This document shows, in pieces, positions 32,970-43,344 of a stretch of 64,000 nucleotides of DNA. The first letter of the stretch is position 1. Each line of letters starts with the position of its first letter. The stretch spans positions 4,206,164 to 4,270,163 of the forward strand of contig NZ_CP063356.1 in assembly GCF_001866075.3 (NCBI RefSeq), written 5' to 3'. This DNA is from Anaerobacillus isosaccharinicus. GTDB lineage: Bacteria; Bacillota; Bacilli; Bacillales; Anaerobacillaceae. The notes under the pieces are model-generated. The model had not been told where the DNA came from and ran no database searches. It saw nothing but the letters and a program-made list of their open reading frames with translations. The translations under genes were made by a program, and so were the position numbers.

Positions 32970-35384
32970 TTACCTTTTCGCGGCTTTCACCATCTTCTTT
33001 CTTTCTCTTAAAACATGACGTAAGCCTTTATAGAATTGTCCATTAACGATCATCAAAACGCCATCTAACATTGGCATATTCATCATTCCACCTGTCATTC
33101 TCGCCATCCCTCTAAACGGCATGTGATAGACAGACATCATAATCAAGTTCGCGGTACTTCGTTTACCGATTTTCCATAAAAACGAGTGGGAAAATGTAAT
33201 TGCTTTGAAAGCAAAACGAGCAAATAAACCTTTCGCATACTGACACTGTGCAATCGTATCATTATACCCCAGTGGTTTTGATTGATCCCATTTAGCAGCT
33301 GGAACCTTCCAGCCTAGAAGGGCTTCGAATTCTTCTAAACTAACATTGTTTGTCTTTCCTGAAAAATAAGATGGTAGCATTTCTCGTCCGTATGGAAGTT
33401 CTGCTTCCGTACCTTCGACAAACAATTTTTCAGTTAAGCGAATATCTACACTAGAGGCACCGACCAAAATATCATATTCAGCCTCTTCAATTTCCCATTG
33501 ATTTGTTTTGACGTTAAAGTAACGGAATGTCTTATCATCAAACGGAATTGTCACTTCTTTTGATTCTCCAGGATGTAGGAACACTTTCGTAAATCCTTTT
33601 AATTCCTTCTTCGGTCTAAAGATAACGTCTGAAGTACAACCTACATAAAGCTGAGCCGCTTCTCGAGCAGCTACTTCTCCTGAATTTGTAATCGTAAAAG
33701 TAGCACCAGCTCTCGTTACTTTCAAATCTGAGTATTCAAAAGTAGTATAACTAAGTCCAAATCCGAACGGAAAAAGGACATTTACATTTGCTGTATCGTA
33801 ATATCTGTAACCAATAAAAGGACCTTCTCGATACTCTACACTTACTTCCTTACCCGGAAATTGGTAATACGCCGGCGTATCTTCGTAACGGATCGGATAG
33901 GTTTCAGCTAATTTACCAGATGGACTCACATCCCCGTTTAAAATACGAAGAGTCGCTTTTGCTCCAGCTTGGCCACTTAAATAGGTATGGACTAGTCCCT
34001 TGACCTTTGTAACCCACGCCATTTCTATTGCTGCACCACATGAAAGGACTGCTACAATATTTGGATTTACTTCATACAAAGCGTTTATTAATTCAATTTG
34101 GTTTTCTGGGAGTACCATCCCTGGACGGTCCAAGCCCTCCGCTTCCGTAACCTCATCTAATCCAATATATAAAAGGACAATATCTGCATCTTTCGCAAGG
34201 TCACATGCCTTTGCAATTTTCTTCTTACTTTTCTTCCCGTATCGATCGAAACCCTCTTCAAATCCAATGCTATCAATACCAAATTCGTTAAGTGATTGTA
34301 ATGTATTGTCCAATGTAGTTGGGTTAACAATTGAAGAGCCAGCTCCCTGGTAACGGGCCTCTTTGGCAAAGTCCCCAATGACAGCTACTTTCTTCCCTTT
34401 ATTTAGTGGCAGAATATTATCTTCATTCTTCAAAAGAACAATCGATTCTTCTGCAACAATTTGAGCCATTTGATGATGTTTTTGTACATCAATATTTTTT
34501 GCAGGCTTTTTAAAGACTTCCTCTGTTGTAAAAACAAGCTCTAGAAGTCGATCAACACATTCATCTAATACTTCTTCCTTAAGTTTTCCACTTCGAATAG
34601 CTTCAATTATTTCTTTATTCGTTTCACCAGCTGTTGTTGGCATTTCTAATTCATTACCTGCAATTAGTCCTGCCACACGGTCGTTGCTACCGCCCCAGTC
34701 GGTTACTACAACACCCTCGTAGTTCCATTCGTCTCGTAAAATCTCCCTCATTAAATGAGTGTTTTCATTCGTATATTCACCATTTAACATATTGTAGGCA
34801 GACATAACCGTTTTAGATTGCCCTTCTTTAATAGCAATTTCAAAAGCAGTTAAATAGATTTCTCTCAGCGTTCTTTCATCAACGATCGTATCGATCGACA
34901 TACGTCTCTCTTCTTGATTATTAACCGCAAAATGTTTCACACAAGCTGATATTCCGTGAGATTGAATTCCTTTGATCATACCTGCAGCAAGTTTGCCAGC
35001 AAGATATGGATCTTCACTGAAATACTCAAAGTTACGCCCCGCTAAAGGACTTCTCTTCATATTAATTCCAGGTCCAAGTAGAACATTCACCTTCTGTGCA
35101 ACAGCTTCTTCACCAAGATACTCTCCCATAATTTGGCTTAACTCTTCATTCCAGCTATTCGCCACAGTTGCCGCCGTTGGGAAACAGGTGGCTTCAATAC
35201 TAGGATTAAGTCCTAAGTGATCTGCAGCAGCAGCCTGTTTTCGAATACCATGCGGACCATCAGCTAGAAAGATACTATTAATGCCAAGGCGTTCAATATT
35301 CATTGTTTGCCAGAAATCTTTCCCTGACATTAATGATGCTTTTTCCTCTACCGTCATGTTGTTAATCATATCTTTGTATTTCAT
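32970..35384 (-). CDS. glycoside hydrolase family 3, cytoplasmic type
   Basis: 804 residues with no signal peptide. GH3 N-terminal barrel with the nucleophile Asp in GVVVTDWGGSND (about residue 229) and the KHFAVNNQEERR and NFEYFSEDPYLAG substrate motifs, the alpha/beta C domain (about 300-520, ESIVLLKNEDNILPL) and a fibronectin-III-like domain (about 570-640). The extra C-terminal 130 residues (WDQSKPLGYNDTIAQCQYAKGLFARFAF ...) are seen in long GH3 enzymes of Firmicutes. Likely a beta-glycosidase; sugar unknown. Confidence 0.9.
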   Translation of the reverse strand: MKYKDMINNMTVEEKASLMSGKDFWQTMNIERLGINSIFLADGPHGIRKQAAAADHLGLNPSIEATCFPTAATVANSWNEELSQIMGEYLGEEAVAQKVNVLLGPGINMKRSPLAGRNFEYFSEDPYLAGKLAAGMIKGIQSHGISACVKHFAVNNQEERRMSIDTIVDERTLREIYLTAFEIAIKEGQSKTVMSAYNMLNGEYTNENTHLMREILRDEWNYEGVVVTDWGGSNDRVAGLIAGNELEMPTTAGETNKEIIEAIRSGKLKEEVLDECVDRLLELVFTTEEVFKKPAKNIDVQKHHQMAQIVAEESIVLLKNEDNILPLNKGKKVAVIGDFAKEARYQGAGSSIVNPTTLDNTLQSLNEFGIDSIGFEEGFDRYGKKSKKKIAKACDLAKDADIVLLYIGLDEVTEAEGLDRPGMVLPENQIELINALYEVNPNIVAVLSCGAAIEMAWVTKVKGLVHTYLSGQAGAKATLRILNGDVSPSGKLAETYPIRYEDTPAYYQFPGKEVSVEYREGPFIGYRYYDTANVNVLFPFGFGLSYTTFEYSDLKVTRAGATFTITNSGEVAAREAAQLYVGCTSDVIFRPKKELKGFTKVFLHPGESKEVTIPFDDKTFRYFNVKTNQWEIEEAEYDILVGASSVDIRLTEKLFVEGTEAELPYGREMLPSYFSGKTNNVSLEEFEALLGWKVPAAKWDQSKPLGYNDTIAQCQYAKGLFARFAFKAITFSHSFLWKIGKRSTANLIMMSVYHMPFRGMARMTGGMMNMPMLDGVLMIVNGQFYKGLRHVLRERKKMVKAAKR

Positions 35385-35404
35385 TGCACATACCTCTTTT
35401 AAAA

Positions 35405-35432
35405 ATAGGCGGTACTCACAGGAATACCGCCA
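35405..35432 (-). terminator. hairpin between the two GH3 genes
   Basis: GGCGGTA (35408-35414) and TACCGCC (35425-35431) with TATTTTT after the stem on the minus strand. May lower read-through between the GH3 genes. Confidence 0.6.
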
Positions 35433-35481
35433 AAATTTTTTAAATCGTTGTTTTATAAGTAAATTATCTGTATCCGTTCAC

Positions 35482-38226
35482 CTATTGCTGTGCTTTCCAG
35501 GTTCTAGATACTGCGTATAAAACATTTTTTGATGCTCTTTGAAGATTAGTAATCGTTGCAATTTGAGTTTCTGGGTTTTCAGCTGCCTCTAACAGTTTTT
35601 TGTTAAAGTTATCGCCGCCTAACCATACTGCCATAACATCAAGAGAGACATCTCCTCCTGAGTAGATCATTTGCATAATATCCATATGCGTGTACATATG
35701 AGCATCAGTCATAACTAACCCTTCAAAACCCCACTCGTTTCGTAGTACTTCTGTCAGGAGACCTTCATGTCCACCAGCCCAATTTAGTCCAATAAGGTTG
35801 AAGGAAGACATAACACCTAGACTTCCACCTTCTTTAACAGCAAGTTCAAAAGGTTTCAAATAAATTTCGCGAATTGCTTGCTCGTTAGACCATGTAAATA
35901 AAGTTGAGCGAACACCCTTCTCACGTTCATTTAAAGCAAAGTGTTTGATATAAGTGATGACGCCTTTTTCAGTAGCCCCTCTTACAACTTGCGCTGCAAT
36001 CTTTCCAGAAAGAACGCCATCCTCACTATAATACTCAAAGTTTCTTCCGTTAAATGGTGTTCTGTGGATATTCATAGCAGGAGCAAACCAGCCACTATAT
36101 CCAAATGCTTGTGCTTCCGTTCCTACACTTGTTCCCATTAGAAAACCAGCGTCAGCATTCCATGTAGAAGCTGTTACACTAGGTGATGGATACGTAACAC
36201 CTACTCCTTCTACTCCCATTATTGGACCTGAATAAATATTAGAAGCGATAGCCATTGTACCATCAGGCTGTAACGTTTTTGGAACGCCAAGTCGATCAAT
36301 TTGAGCTAACTGGTAAGCACCAGTACCAGCAATGTCAGCCATTTCTTTTAGTGTTAATTGGGAGATAAACTCTTCCCAAAGTGGATCATTGTAATCAACA
36401 TCTACCATATCTGAAAGCATAATTGTCGTTGCTAACCCCTGACCATAAACCGGCATATCCGCAGAAGTAAACCCTAATTCTTTATCGGTTGGTACTTCGT
36501 AAGACATTGCATCAAGTATTTCTTGTGAAGCAACAAAATCTGATTGCTGTGGTCCAGTAAACGCACGACTTGTTGGTTCCCATTCTCTCGTTAAGTAGTC
36601 ATCAATATGAAGAGCATCCTCAAATTGACTTGTTGCTACTTGAAGGTCTGTAGAACGCGCACCAGCATGTTCAGCATTAAAGATAATTTCTTCTTTTAGT
36701 GTAAAGATTTCTGAGTCAACTTTTACGTGAGAGTTTTCCTTGAGCATTAACTCATAATCTCCCGCTTCAAGAACATACGCCTTATGATTTAAATAGTCAT
36801 ACGATGCCATATCTTCCATTTTAAAGGTAAGAGAATAGTTTTCAGTCTCTCCAGGTTCGATAACATTTGTCTTTGTGAAAGTTACAAGGTTAACCGTTGA
36901 TTTTTCAATTGCTCCTGTATAAGGAGGATTGTAATAGATTTGAACAACATCCTTACCCGGAACATCACCTGTATTTCGAACCGCTACACGTAAAGTGATA
37001 TCATCACCTTGGACATCCATGGATAGGATTTGCTTTTCAAAAGTCGTGTAGCTGAGGCCATGACCGAACGGGAATACAACTTCCTCATTATAGTTAAAGC
37101 TTTCATCTGTTGCGTGACGTGTTTCATAATATTTATAGCCTACAAAAATACCTTCGTGGTACTGTGTAAAATACCCACTATACTCAGATTGTCCAGGACC
37201 AGGATTGGTAACTTTAGGGGCATTTGTAAATTGATTAAAGCCTTCTGCCCAGTTACCAGCAGCATCTAGCTCCATATAGTTGTTAGCTGCAGGCATACTC
37301 ATTACATTAGAAACCCATGTATTTACTAAACGTCCTGATGGATTAACTGTACCATTTAATATTTTAGCTAAAGATTTTGTTCCAGTTTCTCCAGGAAAGC
37401 CGATCCATACAACACTCTTAATTGCAGGATAGTCATTAAGAAAATTTAATTCCATTACGTTAGCTGAGTTAATAATTAAGACGACATTCTCAAAATTTGA
37501 ACTAACTACTTCGACCATATCTGCTTCTTCTTCTGTTAGTCGAAGCTCGTTTGGACCCAATTCAACCATCTCTCCACCACCACGACCGATAACGATCATA
37601 GCAGTATCAGAAAAGTCTTGAGCATGTTCAATGATCGTTCTTCCATCACCATATAAAGAGTTATCCTCATAAGCTCCCTTAGGTACTTCTGGAAGAATAA
37701 GATTGGTTTCGCCACCTAGAATTTCCGAGTCACTTCTGTTTCTAGGAGCGGCTGTTTCATTAATTGAAACTCTACCATTTTTATAATAATTGTAATGTAA
37801 ATATAATAAATCCTCATTTAATTCAAAATTCCCAGTCTCACGAAGGGCGTCTTCTAATTTCATTGCATTCGTAACATCTGTTGCAGTAGAACCACCTGAG
37901 TTAAATAAAGTGACAACTGACCTTGTTCCAAACAGGTTTATTTTTGCTTTTTGACTCTCTGATGTTGGAATAGGTAGGAAGTTGTCATTGTTTTGCATTA
38001 ATACAAATCCCTCATCCGTGATCATCTCAACTGTCTCAATAGCCGATGAGTAGGAAAGCTTTTGTTCTTCAGTATCTGGCTTAAATTTTGCAATTGCCCA
38101 ATGACCAACTGATGTCACAACAAAAGCGTAATATAATACTCCTCCCATAATTAATACCAATGCACTTAATGAGATAAGCAATCCTTTTTTCTTTTTACTA
38201 AGCTTTGTTTTTTCGGTATTCCCCAT
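35482..38226 (-). CDS. circularly permuted GH3 glycoside hydrolase, membrane anchored
   Basis: 914 residues from ATG 38226 (AAAGGGG upstream). A single N-terminal membrane helix (GLLISLSALVLIMGGVLYYAFVV, about 15-37) puts the enzyme outside the membrane. The GH3 C domain comes first (EGFVLMQNNDNFLPIP at about 95), then the fibronectin-III-like domain, and the catalytic barrel last, with ARNFEYYSEDG-like NFEYYSEDGVLSGK, KHFALNEREKG and the nucleophile Asp in LVMTDAHMYTHMD (about residue 841). This domain order is the permuted form known from some Firmicutes beta-glucosidases. Confidence 0.88.
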   Translation of the reverse strand: MGNTEKTKLSKKKKGLLISLSALVLIMGGVLYYAFVVTSVGHWAIAKFKPDTEEQKLSYSSAIETVEMITDEGFVLMQNNDNFLPIPTSESQKAKINLFGTRSVVTLFNSGGSTATDVTNAMKLEDALRETGNFELNEDLLYLHYNYYKNGRVSINETAAPRNRSDSEILGGETNLILPEVPKGAYEDNSLYGDGRTIIEHAQDFSDTAMIVIGRGGGEMVELGPNELRLTEEEADMVEVVSSNFENVVLIINSANVMELNFLNDYPAIKSVVWIGFPGETGTKSLAKILNGTVNPSGRLVNTWVSNVMSMPAANNYMELDAAGNWAEGFNQFTNAPKVTNPGPGQSEYSGYFTQYHEGIFVGYKYYETRHATDESFNYNEEVVFPFGHGLSYTTFEKQILSMDVQGDDITLRVAVRNTGDVPGKDVVQIYYNPPYTGAIEKSTVNLVTFTKTNVIEPGETENYSLTFKMEDMASYDYLNHKAYVLEAGDYELMLKENSHVKVDSEIFTLKEEIIFNAEHAGARSTDLQVATSQFEDALHIDDYLTREWEPTSRAFTGPQQSDFVASQEILDAMSYEVPTDKELGFTSADMPVYGQGLATTIMLSDMVDVDYNDPLWEEFISQLTLKEMADIAGTGAYQLAQIDRLGVPKTLQPDGTMAIASNIYSGPIMGVEGVGVTYPSPSVTASTWNADAGFLMGTSVGTEAQAFGYSGWFAPAMNIHRTPFNGRNFEYYSEDGVLSGKIAAQVVRGATEKGVITYIKHFALNEREKGVRSTLFTWSNEQAIREIYLKPFELAVKEGGSLGVMSSFNLIGLNWAGGHEGLLTEVLRNEWGFEGLVMTDAHMYTHMDIMQMIYSGGDVSLDVMAVWLGGDNFNKKLLEAAENPETQIATITNLQRASKNVLYAVSRTWKAQQ

Positions 38227-38358
38227 ATTAGTACCCCTTTCTAAATTTCTAAAAAATGTAAAGGCATTCATTTTCGTTTTTATTTCTTCATGCCTCTTAC
38301 AAAATAAATTTTAGCATAGATAGTAGCTCGCACCTTTCTTTCGCATGAACGGTCATTA

Positions 38359-38388
38359 TTTTTGCACAAGATGTAAATTGCGCAAAAA
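38359..38388. promoter_or_regulatory. inverted repeat upstream of the permuted GH3 gene
   Basis: TTTTTGCACAA (38359-38369), 8 bp, TTGCGCAAAAA (38378-38388): arms match at 10 of 11 positions. It lies in the 165-bp gap between the sensor-kinase gene and the GH3 operon, so it is a candidate operator, possibly for the adjacent LytTR regulator. Confidence 0.5.
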
Positions 38389-38435
38389 AATAAGGCTTGA
38401 ATATGCTCCACATACTCAATGCCATAATTATTACC

Positions 38436-39743
38436 CTATGGAGTTAAAGGGATCAGAACCTTTAATTCAAACCAATTGTCCTTGAGATCTACATTTACGA
38501 CACCGCCATACTTCTGTACCGTATATCGAATACTCTTTATGCCAAAACCATGATTGTACTTGTCCTTCTTCGTCGTTACAGGTAAGTCGCCATCAAGTAC
38601 TAGCGCTCCTTCAAAATAATTTTCAAATCGCATCATCAAAAAACCTTTTTGCGCAAAAAGAGAAACGTGTATCAATCTCTTTTCTTCATCGTTCATTTCT
38701 TGGACATGTTCAATTGCATTGTCTAAGGCGTTACCAAAAATGGTACAGATGTCGATTACATCCATATCTTTCAGTAATGTTCCATCTGCCACACAGGTTA
38801 AGGTAATTTTGTTCTTAATACAATACATGTGTTTGCTTGCCAGCAACGTATCTAATACATGATTTCCAGTCTTGTGCTGTGCCTCAAACGCTTTAATTTC
38901 ATTTTCCATATCCGTCAAATATCTTTTTCTCTTTTCAGGATCTTCTTCTGATCTAAGAGCAATAATCTGATTTTTCATATCATGATACTTATAATTAATG
39001 AGATCTATGCTTTCTTTCGATTGCTGATATTGAGCATATTGATTTTGGAACATATTTTGAACTGCCTTTAATTCATGCCGTACCCTTGATTCATTTAATT
39101 GAATATGGTAAGCATATAAGATCGCAAATCCACCTAAATCTACTAAGGTTCGAATATTAAGAATCTCCCTAGCATAATGACCGCTAAAAGGTGTACTTGC
39201 CGTCACAAAACTTAAATTACTAATACCAAAAACCGCCGCACCGATCAGAACAGTTGACCATAATTCGCGCCGTTGTATATTCAGCTTCCCTTCGACTGGT
39301 AAATGTGGGCGTTCTAGCAACCATATTAACAAAAATGCGCCCCCATAAATAACAAAAAGTAAAAGAATTTCTAAGTGCAAAAAGCTATTCTGGCTATTCA
39401 ACAAGAACACATGAACTTGCCATTGTAATGAGGCAACTAATTCTGCAGCTACAAACGCCTTCACGCTAAAGTAACCCGCTTCAGTAGCGGTAATGTCACA
39501 ACTAATATAGATGAGTACAAACATCATTCCAACAGCTATAAGCATACTCGGAATCCAAAGCACGATAGGTAAATCCTTCGTCAATACAAGAAAAGCAGTT
39601 TGGAGCACTAGAACTACACCAGCAAACGTAGCAAGTTTCCACCCAGCTAATGTTCTTTTTAAAATGGAAATGTAGACAACGCAAGCTAACCATTCTGCCA
39701 ATGCAGTATAAACCCGTGGTATATCTGGAAGGACATCGTTCAC
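38436..39743 (-). CDS. GHKL-type sensor histidine kinase
   Basis: 435 residues: six or seven N-terminal membrane helices (to about 215), a coiled-coil linker (QNMFQNQYAQYQQSKESIDLI), phospho-acceptor motif YKYHDMKNQIIAL (His about 253), N box DICTIFGNALDNAIEHV and G box NHGFGIKSIRYTV. The AgrC-like class senses peptides or other small signals through the membrane part. Its start overlaps the end of the response-regulator gene by four bases, showing translational coupling. Confidence 0.9.
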   Translation of the reverse strand: MNDVLPDIPRVYTALAEWLACVVYISILKRTLAGWKLATFAGVVLVLQTAFLVLTKDLPIVLWIPSMLIAVGMMFVLIYISCDITATEAGYFSVKAFVAAELVASLQWQVHVFLLNSQNSFLHLEILLLFVIYGGAFLLIWLLERPHLPVEGKLNIQRRELWSTVLIGAAVFGISNLSFVTASTPFSGHYAREILNIRTLVDLGGFAILYAYHIQLNESRVRHELKAVQNMFQNQYAQYQQSKESIDLINYKYHDMKNQIIALRSEEDPEKRKRYLTDMENEIKAFEAQHKTGNHVLDTLLASKHMYCIKNKITLTCVADGTLLKDMDVIDICTIFGNALDNAIEHVQEMNDEEKRLIHVSLFAQKGFLMMRFENYFEGALVLDGDLPVTTKKDKYNHGFGIKSIRYTVQKYGGVVNVDLKDNWFELKVLIPLTP

Positions 39744-40450
39744 TTAATCACCTCTCCCCAGTAATCCGCTAGCGCCTCCATGAACCCTTTCCTTTTCATG
39801 CGGCTCACTGGAAGTTCTTCACCTTGGACAACGGCACAACTTTCACTCATTCCATCTACATGTTCGAGGTTAATTAAATAACCTTTGTGACCGCGAAAAA
39901 AGTGATGATTAGATAGTTCATCTTCTAACTCCTTCATCGTACCTGTTGTAGTATGTTCGCCTTCTTTTGTACGAAAAATAAGTTTATGCCCTTGACTCTC
40001 TATATAATAGATATCAGAGACCTTAAGTCTCGTGACTCCACCTTTTAATTTTAGGGTGATGAAACGGTCTTCTCTCTTTTTCATTCGCTCAACCGCTCGA
40101 TTTAATCGTTGTGAGAACGAGAAATAAGAAATCGGTTTCAATACATAATCCAATGCATCTACTGCGTATCCTCTGATAGCATACTGTGCCATATTCGTGA
40201 TAAAAATAATGACAACCTCAGAGTCAATTTTTCTAATTTCTTCTGCAGCAGACATACCATCCATGAGAGGCATTTGAACATCCATTAAGATGATATCAAA
40301 TTGTGCATGGTACTTCCCGATAAATTCATCACCATCTGAATAAGTCGTGATTTCAATAACTTCTTCCCTATCTTCCTCAAATTTCTTAAGAAATTCGATC
40401 AATTGTTCTTGATAATGAATTTCGTCCTCGACAATTGCGATTCGTATCAT
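39740..40450 (-). CDS. LytTR-family response regulator
   Basis: 236 residues from ATG 40450, which has a perfect AAGGAGG. Receiver domain 1-120 with acidic pocket EDE (9-11), phospho-acceptor Asp57 in ILMDVQMPLMDG and Lys in VLKPISY; LytTR DNA-binding domain about 135-232 (FITLKLKGGVTRLKVSDIYYIESQGHKLIFRT ... HFFRGHKGYLINLEHV). LytTR regulators bind short direct repeats upstream of their operons; the GH3/GtrA/GT2 genes next door are natural targets. Confidence 0.92.
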   Translation of the reverse strand: MIRIAIVEDEIHYQEQLIEFLKKFEEDREEVIEITTYSDGDEFIGKYHAQFDIILMDVQMPLMDGMSAAEEIRKIDSEVVIIFITNMAQYAIRGYAVDALDYVLKPISYFSFSQRLNRAVERMKKREDRFITLKLKGGVTRLKVSDIYYIESQGHKLIFRTKEGEHTTTGTMKELEDELSNHHFFRGHKGYLINLEHVDGMSESCAVVQGEELPVSRMKRKGFMEALADYWGEVIK

Positions 40451-40688
40451 CGAAATGCCTCCTTTCTTAGCCAATAAAATATAGTTGGTTCAACTAATTT
40501 TCGACAAATCACTGACAGTATAGCATAATGATCTGATTTAAAAAACCAGATACTCTCACTTCACCCAGCGTCCATAAAGCTGCTCATTAAACTGACACAA
40601 CAATGATCTCTACCTTGTTGCTAATTTTATTTTATTGTGAAAGAATAGTAAACAATCAAGTAGGAGTTGAAAAGGAGCCAATTTATAT

Positions 40689-41786
40689 ATGTACGATTAC
40701 TTAATAGTTGGAGCGGGATTATTTGGTTCAGTCTTCGCACATGAAGCAAAAAAGAGAGGCAAGAAGTGTCTCGTTATCGATAAAAGAAACCACATTGGTG
40801 GAAATCTATATACTGAACAAATTGAGGGAATTAATGTTCATAAATACGGTGCCCATATTTTTCATACAAACGATAAGGAGATTTGGGATTATGTGAATTC
40901 TTTTTCAGAATTTAACAGATATACTAATTCACCGATAGCGAATTATCAAGGGGAAATCTACAATCTCCCTTTCAATATGAATACTTTTCATCAATTATGG
41001 GGCAGTGTAACCCCTGATGCGGCCAAGCAAAAAATAAACGAACAAAAGAACAAAGCAGGTATTACCTCTCCAAAAAATTTAGAAGAACAGGCTATTTCAT
41101 TAGTAGGAACCGATATCTACGAAAAACTAATCAAAGGGTACACAGAAAAACAATGGGGAAGACCGGCAACAGAGTTACCAGCATTTATTATTAAACGGAT
41201 ACCTGTTCGTTTTACGTATGACAACAATTATTTTAACGATCGATATCAAGGGATCCCCATTGGTGGATATACGGCAATGATAGAGAAAATGCTAGAAGGT
41301 ATTGATGTGAGGCTAAATGTTGATTTCTTCGAACATCGTGAAGAATTAGAAGCCCTTGCTGGTAAGCTTGTATTTACAGGGATGATAGACCAATATTACA
41401 ATTATCAATTTGGCGTGTTAAATTACCGAAGCTTACAATTTGAAACACGAGTCATAGACGAAACTGATAACTTTCAAGGAAATGCTGTCGTCAATTATAC
41501 TGCTAGAGAAACTCCATTTACACGAATTATTGAGCACAAACATTTTGAATTCGGTACACAAGAGCGAACAGTGATCACGGAAGAATATCCCCTGGAGTGG
41601 GAACCAAACCTTGAGCCCTACTACCCTATCAATGACGATAAAAACAACCAAATGTATAGAAAATATAAAGAATTATCCGACCAAGAAACAAACGTTATTT
41701 TTGGCGGACGATTAGCTACTTATAAATATTATGATATGCATCAAGTCATTGGTGCGGCGCTAGCGACTATAAGGAATGAATTTTAA
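40689..41786 (+). CDS. glf: UDP-galactopyranose mutase
   Basis: 365 residues. FAD-binding GAGLFGSVFAHEAKKRG (residues 7-23), HIGGNLYTE, IHVHKYGAHIFHTN-like VHKYGAHIFHTN with the substrate-loop WGRPATELPAFIIKRIPVRFTYD, and C-terminal FGGRLATYKYYDMHQVIGAAL. Converts UDP-galactopyranose to UDP-galactofuranose, the donor for galactofuranose in surface polymers; GalE provides the precursor. Divergent from the two-component genes; AAAGGAG upstream. Confidence 0.94.
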   Translation: MYDYLIVGAGLFGSVFAHEAKKRGKKCLVIDKRNHIGGNLYTEQIEGINVHKYGAHIFHTNDKEIWDYVNSFSEFNRYTNSPIANYQGEIYNLPFNMNTFHQLWGSVTPDAAKQKINEQKNKAGITSPKNLEEQAISLVGTDIYEKLIKGYTEKQWGRPATELPAFIIKRIPVRFTYDNNYFNDRYQGIPIGGYTAMIEKMLEGIDVRLNVDFFEHREELEALAGKLVFTGMIDQYYNYQFGVLNYRSLQFETRVIDETDNFQGNAVVNYTARETPFTRIIEHKHFEFGTQERTVITEEYPLEWEPNLEPYYPINDDKNNQMYRKYKELSDQETNVIFGGRLATYKYYDMHQVIGAALATIRNEF

Positions 41787-41790
41787 ACAC

Positions 41791-41823
41791 TAGTTGCCAA
41801 GTACTGTGTACTCGGCAACTAGT
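41791..41823. repeat. hairpin downstream of glf
   Basis: CTAGTTGCC and GGCAACTAG frame an inner AGTAC/GTACT stem; the T tract is on the minus-strand side, so it could end the leftward relic or be structural. Confidence 0.5.
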
Positions 41824-41905
41824 AAAAAACTTCCCAGATAGCTTTGAGTCGGCCCCCCGTATAGTAAACTTTAGCGGAGATAACCTTTATTTCCATTTAT
41901 CTTTA

Positions 41906-42425
<520 letters not shown>

Positions 42426-42485
42426 TTACTTGATACGCAGTATCTAGTCAACTGCAAAGCAAATGAATCTGTAAATTTTGAAAAT

Positions 42486-42520
42486 AAAAAAGCTGAAGAC
42501 ACTCATACCTTCAGCTCACT
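42486..42520 (-). terminator. terminator of the HEAT-like gene
   Basis: AGCTGAAG (42491-42498) and CTTCAGCT (42511-42518) pair; TTTTTTATTTTC follows on the minus strand. Confidence 0.8.
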
Positions 42521-42542
42521 AAACAAACTTAAATTAGTTGTT

Positions 42543-43088
42543 CTACTTCCATATATCCATATACTTTTTTTTGTACTTTTTGTCGTCAACCGTTTCAATC
42601 AAATCCAGAGCGGTTTCTTTGATATCCTCATCATGTAAATGCTCATATAGATTTTTCATATTGTGTAGGATGTCATTACGTATTAGAGTGAAATTCTTTT
42701 CGTCTGTACCATTTTTAAAACGAACAACCATATAGTTCATTACCATTTCTTTTTGGGACGTACCTGCAATTGCAACTTTCCAAATAGATTGAAGGCAATG
42801 TCTAGCTGTTACAAACTTTTTATCTTTTGTTACCTCCCACAACTTAGGGAAATCTTTCATAATTCTCATCTCTGGATCGCTTTTAGCTAGATTAGCTAAA
42901 TATTGTGCTGCACGAGAGCGTTGATGGTTGTCTTTATGATTTAAGTCTTCTACTAGTTGATCCCATACCTCATAAGCCCAATCAACATTTTGGTCAGTTA
43001 CCTTTAAAATAGTATGATAAGCTTCATAACGCTCATCTTTATCGCCAGTTTTTGATTTTTCAAATGCCATTTTCATTTGACTATCCAT
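42543..43088 (-). CDS. HEAT-repeat-like protein, 181 aa
   Basis: All-helical protein with units resembling HEAT/ARM repeats (WAYEVWDQLVEDLNHKDNHQRSRAAQYLANLAKSDPEMRIMKDFPKLWEVTKDKKFVTARHCLQSIWKVA). No catalytic motif and no membrane segment. HEAT proteins bind other proteins or DNA; the role here is unknown. An AAAAAGGTGG ribosome site precedes the ATG and two palindromic operator-like sites lie about 60-105 bp upstream. Confidence 0.65.
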   Translation of the reverse strand: MDSQMKMAFEKSKTGDKDERYEAYHTILKVTDQNVDWAYEVWDQLVEDLNHKDNHQRSRAAQYLANLAKSDPEMRIMKDFPKLWEVTKDKKFVTARHCLQSIWKVAIAGTSQKEMVMNYMVVRFKNGTDEKNFTLIRNDILHNMKNLYEHLHDEDIKETALDLIETVDDKKYKKKYMDIWK

Positions 43089-43147
43089 TTTTTACACCAC
43101 CTTTTTCCTACCAAAAATTCTCACTTATTTAAATTCTTATGATTATA

Positions 43148-43194
43148 TGCAACTTAAAGGTTGCACGTCAAGTATAAGCAACCTATAAGTTGCA
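43148..43194. promoter_or_regulatory. tandem palindromic operator
   Basis: GCAACTTAAAGGTTGC (43149-43164) and GCAACCTATAAGTTGC (43178-43193) are each near-palindromic and are inverted copies of each other, 29 bp centre to centre. They sit between the leftward HEAT-like gene and the rightward peptidase gene. Confidence 0.65.
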
Positions 43195-43344
43195 TAGAAA
43201 AAGAGATCTGACTCCTGATTCAGTAAAGTATTACCGCACTAAGGTAAGGCACTTATTTCTGATAATACGCTAGCCGTGACATGTACAGGCAAAAGGTATA
43301 AGATAGAATTTGGTAATCTATTTATTTCACAAGGAGTTGAAGAA

